Shown here piece by piece: positions 1 through 9,700 of a stretch of 34,441 nucleotides of DNA; positions within the stretch are counted from its first letter, which is position 1, and every line of letters starts with the position of its first letter. The stretch covers positions 1 through 34,441 of the forward strand of contig JAILQO010000033.1 of the NCBI GenBank assembly GCA_024698925.1, read 5' to 3'. A program made the translations under genes and the position numbers. Under the pieces are notes generated by a model. It searched no databases and was not told the DNA's origin. It worked only from the letters and a program-made list of their open reading frames with translations. This DNA is from Bacteroidaceae bacterium. Its GTDB lineage: Bacteria > Bacteroidota > Bacteroidia > Bacteroidales > Bacteroidaceae.

Positions 1-146
1 ATTATTTCACTGTCAGACATGCGTCCTGGGCGGTTCCGATGACGCCTCCCGGAAACGGAGAGCGTATGTTTTTGGAGTTCTGGTTCAAAGTATTTGCAGA
101 ATTCGTCGAGAATACAAAAAATTTCAATTATATTTGCAGTCATCAT
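1..146 (-). CDS. IS982-family transposase, N-terminal part (cut by window edge)
   Basis: A minus-strand reading frame starts at ATG 146 (a second ATG lies at 143) and stays open to the window edge, giving 48 codons. The product begins MMTANIIEIFCILDEFCKYF and continues with a basic stretch, RRHRNRPGRMSDSEI. The EIFCxxDxFCK start followed by a K/R-rich run and MSDSEI is the usual beginning of IS982-family DDE transposases in Bacteroidales (recalled family pattern, not searched). The catalytic DDE residues would lie outside the window, so intactness cannot be judged. A near-consensus promoter lies about 40 bp upstream. The frame is short, but the residue pattern is specific. I infer that one end of an insertion sequence lies between about 147 and 240, with the rest of the element to the left. 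Confidence 0.8.
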   Translation of the reverse strand, partial: MMTANIIEIFCILDEFCKYFEPELQKHTLSVSGRRHRNRPGRMSDSEI

Positions 147-240
147 AGGAGTGTGAGTTGTTTGTAACTTGTTGTTTAGCAGCTATAAAGATACAAATAT
201 TTTCGCACTCCTACAACTTTTTAAGCAATTTTTCTTATAC
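147..240 (-). mobile_element. Probable terminal region of the IS982-like element
   Basis: This is the AT-rich stretch directly upstream of the transposase start. AGGAGTG at 147-153 is complementary to CACTCCT at 206-212, so a transcript entering from outside could fold over the transposase start region. I could not identify the true terminal inverted repeat or a target-site duplication because the other end is outside the window. The outer boundary is a guess. Confidence 0.35.
186..193 (-). promoter_or_regulatory. Possible -7 box for the transposase
   Basis: The minus strand reads TATCTTTA, seven of eight matches to the Bacteroidota TAnnTTTG element. It sits about 40 bp upstream of the transposase ATG. 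No clear -33 TTTG at the right spacing was seen, so this is a weak call. Confidence 0.35.
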
Positions 241-298
241 CGAACTCACGTTATGTAATAGTCTTCTTGTGTACGATTTCGATATTGCATAACGCTTG

Positions 299-306
299 CA
301 AAAGTA
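299..306 (-). promoter_or_regulatory. Orphan -7 box pointing left
   Basis: The minus strand reads TACTTTTG, a perfect TAnnTTTG. It points towards the insertion sequence, with no gene start other than the transposase between it and the window edge. It may be the promoter of a gene that the insertion sequence has separated from its regulatory region, or it may drive the transposase with a leader of about 150 nt. The rest of 241-390 shows no gene. Confidence 0.4.
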
Positions 307-390
307 GCGATTTATCTGATTCACGCCAAGAAAAGTCCGAAAAAGTTTGGAAGAGTAAAGAAAATGTGGAGGAAAAGTGCCTGAAAATAC

Positions 391-420
391 AAAAAAGCCC
401 CTCCTGGCGGAAAGGCTTTT
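391..420 (-). terminator. Rho-independent terminator of the five-gene unit
   Basis: On the minus strand, AAAAGCC pairs with GGCTTTT through an inner stem TTTCC/GGAGG (two G-T pairs) around a GCCA loop, and the 3' arm runs into six T. It lies 27 bp after the stop codon of the leftmost lipoprotein gene and fits the end of a transcript coming from the right. Confidence 0.8.
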
Positions 421-446
421 GTCTATGGGGCTTGTCTATGTAGTCC

Positions 447-1997
447 TTACTCGTACGTAGCGGGCTCGGGATCGGTGTGATAGACAACGTGGTTGAGGGT
501 TTCTACACTGACTTGGACGGCACGTTTGGTGAGTTCTGGGACATTGTAGCTCTTCAGTAGAAGTGCGTTGTAGTCTGGGTCACGTTGTGGCAGCAGGAAC
601 GCCTTGTGGTCGCGGCCTTCACGGTCAAAGTAGGAGATGAAGACGCGTGAATAGTTGTTGTCATCCCTGCGGCTCGCGAAGACTATCCAGCGACCGTTAG
701 AGGACCAGGTGTGGTAGCTGTCTGCTGCGCCAGGAGCACTGGCTTGGGCAAGAGGACGCTCACCCTCGTCCATTAGCGCTTTGACCCACAGATCAGCGCT
801 GGTGTGCCAGATATGGAACTGGCCATAGTCTCCACGGGTGTAGAGGAGATAGCGGCCGTCTGGGCTGATGCGGGGGAAGCTGGTGCTATGTCCATCGGCA
901 CTGGCGTTGACCTCGAGTTGAGGCTCTCCAAAAGTGCGTGTAATGGGGTCAAAGGGCATGGAATAGATGTCGTAGAGGAGGGTGTCATAGCGTAAGGCGA
1001 CCTTCATGGGGCTATACTCGCCTTCTATCTGTGGCATCTTGGCGCTGCAGAAGAAGAGACGCTTGCCATCGGGGGCCCAGCAAGGGAAGGTTTCCAGGCG
1101 GTCGGAGGTGTGGAAGATGTGGCTCACGGTGTTCTGGTCTGCATCATAGAGCAGAAGGTCGGAAGCCTCATCAAGCACCTCGATTTTCTCGGCGTGCTTC
1201 ATGTGGAATACCTGTCCGGTCTTGTTGGTGGAGAAGGCAACGAGCGGCAACGTGGGGTGCCATGAGGGATAGACGCCAGAGGTGAGGATGCTGTCGTGCT
1301 TAATGCCTACCTTATGGGCCTCGGCGCCGTGAGTGACGATGGTGCCACCATGGCTGGCACGAACGTGAAAGAGCATGCGGTCTGTGTCATAGGCCTGATA
1401 GTTGTGGCAGTTGATGCAGTGGTTGTCCTCATCGCTGAAAGCGCGGTTGTTCTCATAGATGACCTTCTCCGTGAAGTTGGTGAGGTCGCGCTGGTAAAGT
1501 CCCAACTGGCGATAGAGTTCATAGCCGGGCTCTATGAGGCGGTAGCTGAGATAAGCATCAATATTCTCTTCAGCCACAGCGAGCGTGAAGGGTTGATAAT
1601 GTACCCAGCCCGTAGGACGATGGGCATAGACGCTGACGGTGAGAGAACGGCCCTTAGCATCTGTCAGTAGTTGGCGCCATGCAAGGCTATCCATATCGAT
1701 CTTGCCATCATCAGTAGCACCGCAGACGAGTGCTGGCTCCTGACTGGCAGCTGGAGCAAAGGCTACGACAAACTCCGTTGCGCTGGCATCGGTGACCTTG
1801 AAGTTCAGCGGAGCGATGTTGGGCGGAATGGTCACATCGCGATAATCTGGATACATGGCCAGCGAATCTGTTGTCTCAGTGAAAGCAGCGGGAACAGCTG
1901 ACGGTTTGGAAGTACATGCGATGAGCAAAAAGGCCCACCCACAGACCATTGCCATGAGAGAGGGGAGGGAAGTGGTATGATTTCTTTTAGTCACCAT
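447..1997 (-). CDS. TolB/PD40-like beta-propeller lipoprotein with CxxCH motif (copy 1)
   Basis: A 516-aa predicted lipoprotein starting at ATG 1997. A signal segment ends in the lipobox LIAC with the modified cysteine at residue 28. Blade motifs typical of PD40/TolB propellers follow: a W-S/A-P-D-G type core near residue 305 (FPCWAPDGKRL), another near 372 (FPRISPDGRYL), a related one near 427 (WSSNGRW) and a weaker one near 245. Between signal and propeller lies HCINCHN, a c-type heme attachment motif (C194, C197, H198). Such proteins are sometimes annotated as TolB-like or cytochrome-related in Bacteroides (recalled, not searched). Copy 2 at 3624-5180 is clearly homologous along its whole length, with long identical stretches such as SLAMYPDYRDVTIPPN. 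This is the last gene of the unit, 39 bp after the DUF6057-like gene. Function is unknown; envelope electron transfer or sensing is only a guess. Confidence 0.85.
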   Translation of the reverse strand: MVTKRNHTTSLPSLMAMVCGWAFLLIACTSKPSAVPAAFTETTDSLAMYPDYRDVTIPPNIAPLNFKVTDASATEFVVAFAPAASQEPALVCGATDDGKIDMDSLAWRQLLTDAKGRSLTVSVYAHRPTGWVHYQPFTLAVAEENIDAYLSYRLIEPGYELYRQLGLYQRDLTNFTEKVIYENNRAFSDEDNHCINCHNYQAYDTDRMLFHVRASHGGTIVTHGAEAHKVGIKHDSILTSGVYPSWHPTLPLVAFSTNKTGQVFHMKHAEKIEVLDEASDLLLYDADQNTVSHIFHTSDRLETFPCWAPDGKRLFFCSAKMPQIEGEYSPMKVALRYDTLLYDIYSMPFDPITRTFGEPQLEVNASADGHSTSFPRISPDGRYLLYTRGDYGQFHIWHTSADLWVKALMDEGERPLAQASAPGAADSYHTWSSNGRWIVFASRRDDNNYSRVFISYFDREGRDHKAFLLPQRDPDYNALLLKSYNVPELTKRAVQVSVETLNHVVYHTDPEPATYE

Positions 1998-2036
1998 ATT
2001 TAATTATAATGTCTATTGAATACAGATTGTTGGGTC

Positions 2037-3614
2037 TTAGTTGATTCCTGCATTGCGGTGTCCTGTCCCTTCCTCCTTGGATTCTTCCTTGCGGGAGCTA
2101 CGCAGGTTGCCGAAGATGTAGTAGTAGGGATAGTAGCCATGATACTTGTCGAAAAGGGCGGTGGCTCCTGCCTCGCGGTCCTGCATGTAAGGCTGGGCGT
2201 CCTGCACGAATAGGTCGAAGCGGCTCTGGAGCATTTCCAATTGAGGGAATGCCTGAAGAATCGAAGGGTCTTTGTATGACTGGATCAAGAGCGCCTCGGC
2301 GATGGAGCGCGGTGGCATGGAACCGACAAAGCGGCGACAGAGTTGCAGGAACTCAGGCATACGTTTGCTATAGAGGCAGGCCATAGCGGCCCACGTGAGC
2401 TGCTCCTCATTGCGGAAGGTCTTCAGCTGAGCGTAGAAGCCCACGAAGGAGGGGCGCAGGTAGAACTGTTCAAAGGTGTGGTACGGGGGTAGCACGCGGA
2501 GGATAGCTGCAAACTCGGGATCTGCCTGCACCAAGTCCGGACGGCCAATCATGGGTTTGTATTTACGGACGAATGCGCCCTCAAAGGGTGCCTTCCCGAT
2601 GATGTGGAGGTACTTGCGCGTAAGCTCCCAGTCGCCTTCCACAAGGGAAATCTTGGCAAGCATCTTGAGGATATAAAGCGAGGGGCCGTCGAGTGTCAAC
2701 TCCTCTGTAGCGCGATGACGGGCGGCACGGATTAGGCCTGCGTGGTAGTTGCAGTCAATCTGATGGTAGTGCAGGCATTGGACGGGCTGATTGCCGTAGT
2801 CATAGGCGCGGATGGTGTCATACTCCAAACGGATATCAAAAAGCTGGTCGGCAAGATGTCCGGTGCGCGCTAAGGCGATGGCGTAGTAGCCGGCCATCTG
2901 GTGATAGCTCAGCTTGGCGTACTTGTGGGCTGTACGTGACATGCCTTCATAGTCGTTGTTCAAAAGTTGAACCTGCATACAAGTGAGAGGGCGCATATAG
3001 GGATGGCGCGTCGTGAGATACTCCATCGGGAGTGCAAAGCAGGCTGCGATGACGAGTATTTCCAGTAAATCTCCCGTCAGCATACTACGTCGCGATAGTT
3101 CCTTCTTGGGTGTGTCGAGGACGACATACGACCGATGGCGAGCCTTGTAAATAGCGATGAAAAGGGCGAGAATCGCCAGCACGACAACCCACATGAAGGG
3201 AATGGCGAGAATGCGCCCAGGCTCGCGCATATAGAAAAGGTTCAAGCCCACATGGGCTGTCCATATCAACCATGCGCCAGCTGGAAGGAATTGTAGCCAT
3301 CGCCAGCTGATGGGCAGGCGCAGGCAGTAGCCGAAAAGCCAGGAACCAGCGGTCAACAGAATGGCCACAAGCAGTCCGCCAATGATGGGCCAATGGTAGG
3401 TGGTTAGTAAGATACGACCAAGAATCCACAGCCAGCCCAAAGGCTTCTGCCACAGCCAATGCATCAGCATCGCATCAGGTGCCACATAGGAGCGCTCATA
3501 GGCAATGCGCATCGTATCGCCCATCCACCATGAAGCCCACAACCACATGAGAAGGAAGAAGAGCAGTAGCGCGATGTAGCCGCTCCATAAATCTCGGAAG
3601 AATCTTTTACTCAT
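2037..3614 (-). CDS. DUF6057-like multi-span membrane protein (copy 1)
   Basis: A 525-aa protein starting at ATG 3614. The first ~200 residues are membrane-embedded: a clear helix at about 13-32 (rich in L, W and F), two or three between about 50 and 125, one at about 140-160, and one near 185-200. The remaining ~320 residues are soluble and mostly helical, with A/L-rich repeats such as YAIALARTGHLADQLFDIR that recall TPR-type packing. The C-terminus has the aromatic motif GYYPYYYIFGNL followed by a charged tail. I recognise the pattern as the DUF6057 family from memory. It sits 9 bp downstream of lipoprotein copy 2 and 39 bp upstream of copy 1, so it probably works with the lipoprotein at the envelope. 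No catalytic motif is evident. Confidence 0.8.
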   Translation of the reverse strand: MSKRFFRDLWSGYIALLLFFLLMWLWASWWMGDTMRIAYERSYVAPDAMLMHWLWQKPLGWLWILGRILLTTYHWPIIGGLLVAILLTAGSWLFGYCLRLPISWRWLQFLPAGAWLIWTAHVGLNLFYMREPGRILAIPFMWVVVLAILALFIAIYKARHRSYVVLDTPKKELSRRSMLTGDLLEILVIAACFALPMEYLTTRHPYMRPLTCMQVQLLNNDYEGMSRTAHKYAKLSYHQMAGYYAIALARTGHLADQLFDIRLEYDTIRAYDYGNQPVQCLHYHQIDCNYHAGLIRAARHRATEELTLDGPSLYILKMLAKISLVEGDWELTRKYLHIIGKAPFEGAFVRKYKPMIGRPDLVQADPEFAAILRVLPPYHTFEQFYLRPSFVGFYAQLKTFRNEEQLTWAAMACLYSKRMPEFLQLCRRFVGSMPPRSIAEALLIQSYKDPSILQAFPQLEMLQSRFDLFVQDAQPYMQDREAGATALFDKYHGYYPYYYIFGNLRSSRKEESKEEGTGHRNAGIN

Positions 3615-3623
3615 ACGCGATGC

Positions 3624-5180
3624 CTATTCTTTATATGTAGCCAGTTCGGCTTCGGTGTTATAGATAAGGTGACGAATCTGTTCCGTGCTGACCTGCACGG
3701 CGTTTTTCGTGAGTTCAGGGCAATTATAGCTCTTGAGCAGCAGCAGATTATATTCGGGGTCACGCTGAGGTAGCAGGAAGGCGCGATGTCCCTGTCCTTG
3801 CGCATCGAAATAGGCGATGTAGGTCCGGGTATAGTCGCCGTCGTCGCGGCGTGAACTGAAGACCTGCCAGCGGCTGTTGGAGGACCAGGAATGATAGCTC
3901 TCAACATCGTTGGAGTTGGATTCGGTGAGGGGATAGAGGTTTCCCTCCTGAAGATCCTTGCACCAAAGATCGGAGTCCTTATGATAGAGATGGAACTGTC
4001 CGTAGCTGGCATAGGCGAAGACGAGATAGCGACCATCTGGGCTGACGCGTGGTACGCTGCAGCTCTTGTGCTGCGCGCTGGCATTGATCTCTATCTGTGG
4101 TTCGCCAAAGGTGTAGGTGACGGTGTCAAAAGGCATGGAGTAGATATCATACAAGAGGCTGTCGTAGCGTAGCACCAGATTGGCCTCGAAATTCTCTTCT
4201 GGCATCTTCGGCAGACGCGCTGTGCAATAGTAGAGACGTGTGCCGTCGGCAGACCAGCAGGGGAAGGTCTCGAAATGGTCGGATGTACGGAGGATGGTGC
4301 GCACCTCATTGTTGTCGGCATCGAAAAGAATGAGGTCTGAAGCGGCATCGTACACTTCAATCTTCTCGTTGTAGTTCATGTGGAACACCTGTGCCGTTTT
4401 GTTGGAACTGAAAGCGACAAGAGGCAAAGTAGGATGCCAGCAGGCATAGGCGCCAGATGCCAGGATACTGTCGTGCTTGATAATCATCTTATAAGCGTCA
4501 TTGCCGTGGGTGACGATGGTGCCCTTGTGGTTCTCACGCACATGTAGAATCATACGTTCTGTATCGTTAGCCTGGAAGTTATGGCAGTTAATGCAATGGC
4601 AGTTGTCGCTACTGAAAGTGCGGTCATTCTCATATACTGTCTCGACATCGAAGTTGGTGAGGTTGCGTTGGTAGATGCCAAGCTGTGAATAGTACTCATA
4701 ACCAGGCTCGATGAGGCGATAAGTGAGGTAGGGATCTATCTCTTCCTCGGCGACCCGCATGGTGAATGGCTGGTAGCGAACCCAGCCCGCAGGACGATGG
4801 GCATAGACGCTAACGGTGAGAGAACGGCCACGTGCGTCATAGAGAAGCTGACGCCATAACGATAAATCAATGTCTATCTTGCCATCCTCACACGCACCGC
4901 AGGAAAAGCCAGCCTTTGGTGCTACCTCAGACTCGAATGCAACCACAAACTCCGTCGCGGAGGAATCATTAAGTTGGAAATTCAATGGGGCGATATTGGG
5001 CGGAATGGTGACATCGCGATAATCTGGATACATGGCCAACGAGTCTGTAGTCTCTGTGAAAGCAGTGGGAACAGCAGACGGCTTGGAGCTACATGCGATG
5101 AGTAAAGTGGCCCACCCGCAGACCTTTGCCATGAAGGAGAGGTGGTGGAGGATGTGTGATATGTGATTCGACGTCTTCAC
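3624..5180 (-). CDS. TolB/PD40-like beta-propeller lipoprotein with CxxCH motif (copy 2)
   Basis: A 518-aa paralogue of the 447-1997 product. The longest frame starts at GTG 5180; an in-frame ATG lies 16 codons downstream. The GTG start is preferred because the region before that ATG resembles the copy 1 N-terminus (histidine- and serine-rich, then MAxVCGW) and gives a normal-length signal segment with the lipobox cysteine at residue 30. The heme-type motif is kept (C196, C199, H200) and is preceded by another Cys-His, so the stretch reads CHCINCHN. PD40 blade motifs recur (FPCWSADGTRL, VPRVSPDGRYL, WSSNSRW). It lies 15 bp downstream of membrane-protein copy 2 and 9 bp upstream of copy 1. The role is unknown; conservation of CxxCH in both copies argues that it is functional. 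Confidence 0.85.
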   Translation of the reverse strand: MKTSNHISHILHHLSFMAKVCGWATLLIACSSKPSAVPTAFTETTDSLAMYPDYRDVTIPPNIAPLNFQLNDSSATEFVVAFESEVAPKAGFSCGACEDGKIDIDLSLWRQLLYDARGRSLTVSVYAHRPAGWVRYQPFTMRVAEEEIDPYLTYRLIEPGYEYYSQLGIYQRNLTNFDVETVYENDRTFSSDNCHCINCHNFQANDTERMILHVRENHKGTIVTHGNDAYKMIIKHDSILASGAYACWHPTLPLVAFSSNKTAQVFHMNYNEKIEVYDAASDLILFDADNNEVRTILRTSDHFETFPCWSADGTRLYYCTARLPKMPEENFEANLVLRYDSLLYDIYSMPFDTVTYTFGEPQIEINASAQHKSCSVPRVSPDGRYLVFAYASYGQFHLYHKDSDLWCKDLQEGNLYPLTESNSNDVESYHSWSSNSRWQVFSSRRDDGDYTRTYIAYFDAQGQGHRAFLLPQRDPEYNLLLLKSYNCPELTKNAVQVSTEQIRHLIYNTEAELATYKE

Positions 5181-5195
5181 AATTCTGGAAGTATT

Positions 5196-6752
5196 TTAGT
5201 TCACGCCCGCCTTGGAGCCACCGTGTTCTTCGTCGCTACGTTTACGGGTCGCTTTGAGGTTGCCGAAGAAATAATAATAGGGATAATAACCTTTATAGGT
5301 GTTGAAAAGTTTACGGGCATAGGTGGGACGATCCTTGAACGCAAACTGGTTGGTGCGGATGAAGTTCTGGAACATCTGGGCATTCATATTCAGTTGTGGA
5401 AACACCTTGAGAATGTCAGGCTCCTTGCTGACCTGCGTCACGAGTCCTTCAGCGACGGAGCGTGGCAACGTGGCACCGACGAGCGGCTGACAGCGCATCA
5501 AGAAGTCCGGCATACGTTTACTGTAGAGGCAGGCCATCAGGCTCTGCATCAGGGCTTCCTTGGAGCGTCCAACCATCATGGTGGCAGTATAGCCTAAGAA
5601 CGAGGGCTCTTCAAACTGTCCCTCGAAAGCATCATTGACAGGTTCCGTGAGGCGTAATTGGGCGAAAACGGGGTCTGCGTCAACAAGTTCCGGATGTCCT
5701 ACCATCGGCTCATAACGGGCTACAAAATCGCCCTCGAAAGGTGCTTTCTTGAGGATGAGTAAGTACTTGCGTGCCAGAGGCCAGTCATAGTCCAAGAGCG
5801 CCAAACGTGTGAGATGCTTGAGCGAAAAGAGGGTGGGGCCCATCATCGTCAGGTGCTCAACGGCGTGGTGTGTGGCTGTGCGGAAAAGTCCGGCATGGTA
5901 GTCACAGTCAATTTGATAGAGTCCAGTCCCGACATTGGGATAGTTGCCATAGCCTTTAACGAATAAGGTGTCATAGTCCAAACGGATATCGAAGAGGTCA
6001 TCTGCAAGACGGCCTGTATGGATCAGCGCAATGGCATAGTCCGCTGCCAATGGACGGTAGCTCAGTTCTGCATTGTCATGGGCGGTTTGGATAATGCCTT
6101 GCCAGTCATCATGAAGCAGTTGCACCTGCATACGTGTAAAGGGACGCTGGTAGGGGTGGCGCAGATGAGTGATGGCGAAAGGCAGCAGATACAAAAGAAG
6201 AAGAATGACGGCCCAACTCCACATCCATTTCCCTGACACTTCCTGATGCGAAGGGGCTGGGTGGGTGCCTCTCTTCTTAAACGTCCATATTACAAAAGCA
6301 TCGATGGCGCAGATCAGGACAACGAGGAAAAGGATACCGAAGGGTCGTCCAGATTCCGCTTGAAAATAGATGTTGAGGCCAATCCATGCGACCCATGCCA
6401 TCCATGCGATAGCGGGAAGATAGCAGAGCGGGTGCCAACGGGAATCTGGCCGCAGACGCAGGCAGTAGGCGATGAGCCACGTACCGCCTGTGAGCATCAA
6501 AGCCACAACGAGGCCGCCTAAAAGGGGCCAGCGGTAAAGTACGAGGATGGCACGGCCGATAATCCACAGGAAGCCAAAGGGCTGCTGCCAAAGGCCGTGC
6601 ATCAGTGTCGCATCGAAAGCGAAGAACGACTGTTCGCGTGCAATGCGAAAAGAATCACCCATCCACCACGAAGCCCACAGCCACGTGAGGAGGAAGAAGA
6701 GAATCCACGCCCCTCGGGCTGAAGAGCGTGGAATGAATTTGCGTATATCCAT
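5196..6752 (-). CDS. DUF6057-like multi-span membrane protein (copy 2)
   Basis: A 518-aa paralogue of the 2037-3614 product, starting at ATG 6752. It keeps the N-terminal signature LLTWLWASWWMGD, the run of hydrophobic helices up to about residue 195, the RHPYxRPxTxMQVQLL motif just after the last helix, the central VEHLTMMGPTLFSLK / FEGDFVxRYEPMxGxPxLVxADP segment and the GYYPYYYFFGNL end. The loop around residue 170 differs completely from copy 1. It begins 24 bp after the stop of the M60 peptidase gene with no terminator or TAnnTTTG box in between, so it is likely cotranscribed with that gene. Function is unknown. Confidence 0.8.
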   Translation of the reverse strand: MDIRKFIPRSSARGAWILFFLLTWLWASWWMGDSFRIAREQSFFAFDATLMHGLWQQPFGFLWIIGRAILVLYRWPLLGGLVVALMLTGGTWLIAYCLRLRPDSRWHPLCYLPAIAWMAWVAWIGLNIYFQAESGRPFGILFLVVLICAIDAFVIWTFKKRGTHPAPSHQEVSGKWMWSWAVILLLLYLLPFAITHLRHPYQRPFTRMQVQLLHDDWQGIIQTAHDNAELSYRPLAADYAIALIHTGRLADDLFDIRLDYDTLFVKGYGNYPNVGTGLYQIDCDYHAGLFRTATHHAVEHLTMMGPTLFSLKHLTRLALLDYDWPLARKYLLILKKAPFEGDFVARYEPMVGHPELVDADPVFAQLRLTEPVNDAFEGQFEEPSFLGYTATMMVGRSKEALMQSLMACLYSKRMPDFLMRCQPLVGATLPRSVAEGLVTQVSKEPDILKVFPQLNMNAQMFQNFIRTNQFAFKDRPTYARKLFNTYKGYYPYYYFFGNLKATRKRSDEEHGGSKAGVN

Positions 6753-6776
6753 GGATGATAGATATAGATGATTGGT

Positions 6777-9700
6777 TTATTTTACTAGCACTTTCTTGCC
6801 GCGAACAAGATACAAGCCGGGCTGGCTGGCTTTGCTGATGCGGCGACCAGCGAGGTCGAAAACAGGCTGTGATGCGTCCTGACCCTTGGCCAAAACCGAG
6901 GTAATGGCATCGGGCTTCTGGTCTGTACAAATGACATCTTCCATATTGTACATGGCTGTCTTGACGGTGATATTGTCCAGACCAATATCCAACACGCACT
7001 TGGGTAGGGTGACCTTCTTCTCGTTTGTTGCCCAGATGAAATTGCCGTCTGCATCGTAGAACTTGTGGCCGGCATAGTTCGTTCCCTTGAAGGTCATCAC
7101 CTTACCCGTGGCGTTAAGGGTATAGTAGTCGTCGGTGACAGGTGCGGCATCATCGGTGAAGGATTCATAGTCACCACCCACATACGTGGATCTGGCGTTT
7201 GCCATGAGGAAGGGATTCTCATCGTTGATGGGGATCCTATAACCATCGCTGGCAGGTATGGCCTCGAAGATGTTGTCCTCAATGGCCTTCTTCTTGATGA
7301 CACGGTCGTCAATGAACATGATATTGTTCAGCTTCTTCTCGTACTTCTGCATGTAAGCCTTGGCATCGTCAATCTCTTTCTGGGTTGTCGTTACAACATA
7401 GTTAGAGTAGTCGCCTACGTGCATCTGGCTCACAGGAATAAACATGCCGTATGCCTCAAAGAACTCTGAAAGGTCAGCCTGGGCAGCGTCGCAAATTTTC
7501 TTGGCCAGATGCAGATAGTCCTTGCTGCCTTTGGCGACGTTGGCTCCTGTTCCTGTCTTGGTGACGCCATCCTCTTCGTACTGATACGTGATACTGCCAT
7601 TCCATGTTCCCTTGTTAATGGGGCTCTTGCGTAGATTCCTGAACAGGTTGGGCAGGAACTGATCATCATGGTGCATGGCGTGGAAGTACAGATACAACTG
7701 GAAGAACATACTGGTTGTGAGCCAGATGTTGCGTTGCAGCCAAGGTGTCTGGCTGGCCATCTGCGTGAAGTTGTCTTTTGGATAGTGACGGCGGGAGGCT
7801 GTGATGCCCTGCTCAAAGACGTTGATGTTTGAGAACATATTGTTAGAGCTCTCCGTCGTGCCGATGACATTGATGCTTCCCTGATGGTTGTGCCCCATCT
7901 CATGGCTCGGTCCCCATATGTTACCTCCCTTACGCATGTTCGCGTAGTTCATGATGGTCGGCAGCGTGCTTTCTGTGTACCATGTGCCATAGGTGGTAGC
8001 GTGCATATAGGAACTGGCGCCGCTGAAGACATTCCAGATATTACGGTAACGGCCCTCAAAGTCCTCTACGCCCATGTAGCGGTCTTCATTCTCGGGAATC
8101 TTGTCCCAGATGCGCATCAGGCCTTCCATATCCTTGGGCTCTGCCTTCTTCACGGCATCAGCATCCATCTGGAACACCAGATGCTCAGTCTTCAAATTCA
8201 GGAAGGGACTGGCTTTCAGCAGGTCTTGCTGGAGCAGTGCCCAGTCGGCATCGGTCATGCCTCGCGTGGCATCCCAATAGCCATTGAGCTGTCCGCCTTC
8301 GATATGAACCGTCATGTCGTCAAAGCGTGAGAGCTGTGAATAACGTCCCGTGGTTCCCTGTTTCACTTCGTATAGGATATACAGCATCTTCTGCTCTGTG
8401 AACTGGAACAGGTTGAGTCCAGCCTTGAGCGCTGTGAGGGAACCTGTAGGATGATTACCGGCGACACCAGTCGTGGAGACTGCCTCCAACTGTAAAGAGG
8501 CATAGGTGTCAATAGGTCCGTTGACATAGACATAGATAATATCACCCTTATTTGCTACGATACCCGTGGGACCGGAGAGACGGCCGAAGGTGTTGCTCAT
8601 CGTGAAGTTATCGCTGCTGCACATATCCTGATAGTTGCTATATATCTGATAGTCTGCAATGCGGAAGAACTTTTCGTAGCCGGCACTATAGTCCGTCTTG
8701 GTGCTGGTAAACTGTTGCCACGTGTTATTCTTGATTTTCAGAACCATGGCTTTCTGGTCGTCTGTCAATGCAGTATAATATTCATTGGCAGCCAACTGGT
8801 CGTCGGTCAGTGTAGCGATATCCTCTTTCAGCGTCGTGCAAGCTTTGTCCGTAAAGAGCTGGTTCAAGGCCGCTTGCAGGGTTGATTTCTGTTTGACGAT
8901 GTCATTATAGCGGCCGATGGTCTCGTAGAATTCCTGTAAGGTCGCACGGGCTGCATCAATGGCCTCCTGCGAGACTTCACACTCTTGAAAGGACCACACA
9001 CTGGCTGCCGCATCTGTGCTCCACAGCACCATGTGATGACTCTGGCTGCTGGCATCGTGAAAACCTTTGCTGTCACCGGGGAAGGCGATAGTCCATTGAC
9101 TGTCCCAAGGATCAGTAATGGGCTTGACAATGCAGCTTACATCCAAACCGAACTGGGCCACATTCTCAGGAGAACTGGTATGGAAAGGAGCGCTGGTGGT
9201 CTTCTGTTGAACAATGAAACGTTCCGTCAGCACATTCTGGAATTTCCATTTGTTATCGTCCTTCGTTAATGTCCAGTATTGGGCAATGCTGGCAGGATCC
9301 ACGGGTTCCGTGCTCATGTCACCGCCTACATCCTCCGTGTCCTGCAGGGCGCGGCCATAGTAGGAGAGAATACGATAGTACTTGCCTTCACTCAGTTCGG
9401 AGGCAATGCCAGTCACCTGTTGGAGATTCGTCCTGACCTCGTCTTCCGTGACATCGGTCACAGCCTCTGCTTTCCACATGGAACCCGTGTCATTGTTGTT
9501 GTTCCACTTGGTGATTTGTGTCCCGTTATTGCCCAGATTCATACAGCTCAATCCCGAGAAATCACTCTTGGAAGAGATGTTGAGATAAGTCTTTTGGTTA
9601 GGATCCTGCTGGATGTAAAGCGTTGTCTTGGTGGCATCGGGCGTACCGAACTCAGGTTGCAAGTATTGTGCAGTCTTGGCGTTACGGATGGTGTAGCCAC

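Larger units (their letters stand above)
447..6752 (-). repeat. Tandem duplication of a two-gene cassette
   Basis: The order read leftwards is membrane protein (6752-5196), lipoprotein (5180-3624), membrane protein (3614-2037), lipoprotein (1997-447). Unit lengths are almost equal (about 3.13 and 3.17 kb). The lipoprotein copies look more alike than the membrane-protein copies by eye. Gaps are 15, 9 and 39 bp. The divergence suggests an old duplication kept by selection rather than a recent assembly or recombination artefact. Confidence 0.85.

Noticed and set aside
251..487. 78-codon minus-strand frame overlapping the terminator at 391-420
   Set aside because: It crosses the terminator and overlaps the end of the lipoprotein gene in another frame. 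Composition is not protein-like and no homology was recognised.
6196..6270. C/G-rich stretch in membrane-protein copy 2 that resembles part of the alaS palindrome
   Set aside because: No convincing inverted arms, and the protein is not longer than its paralogue, so no insertion is supported.
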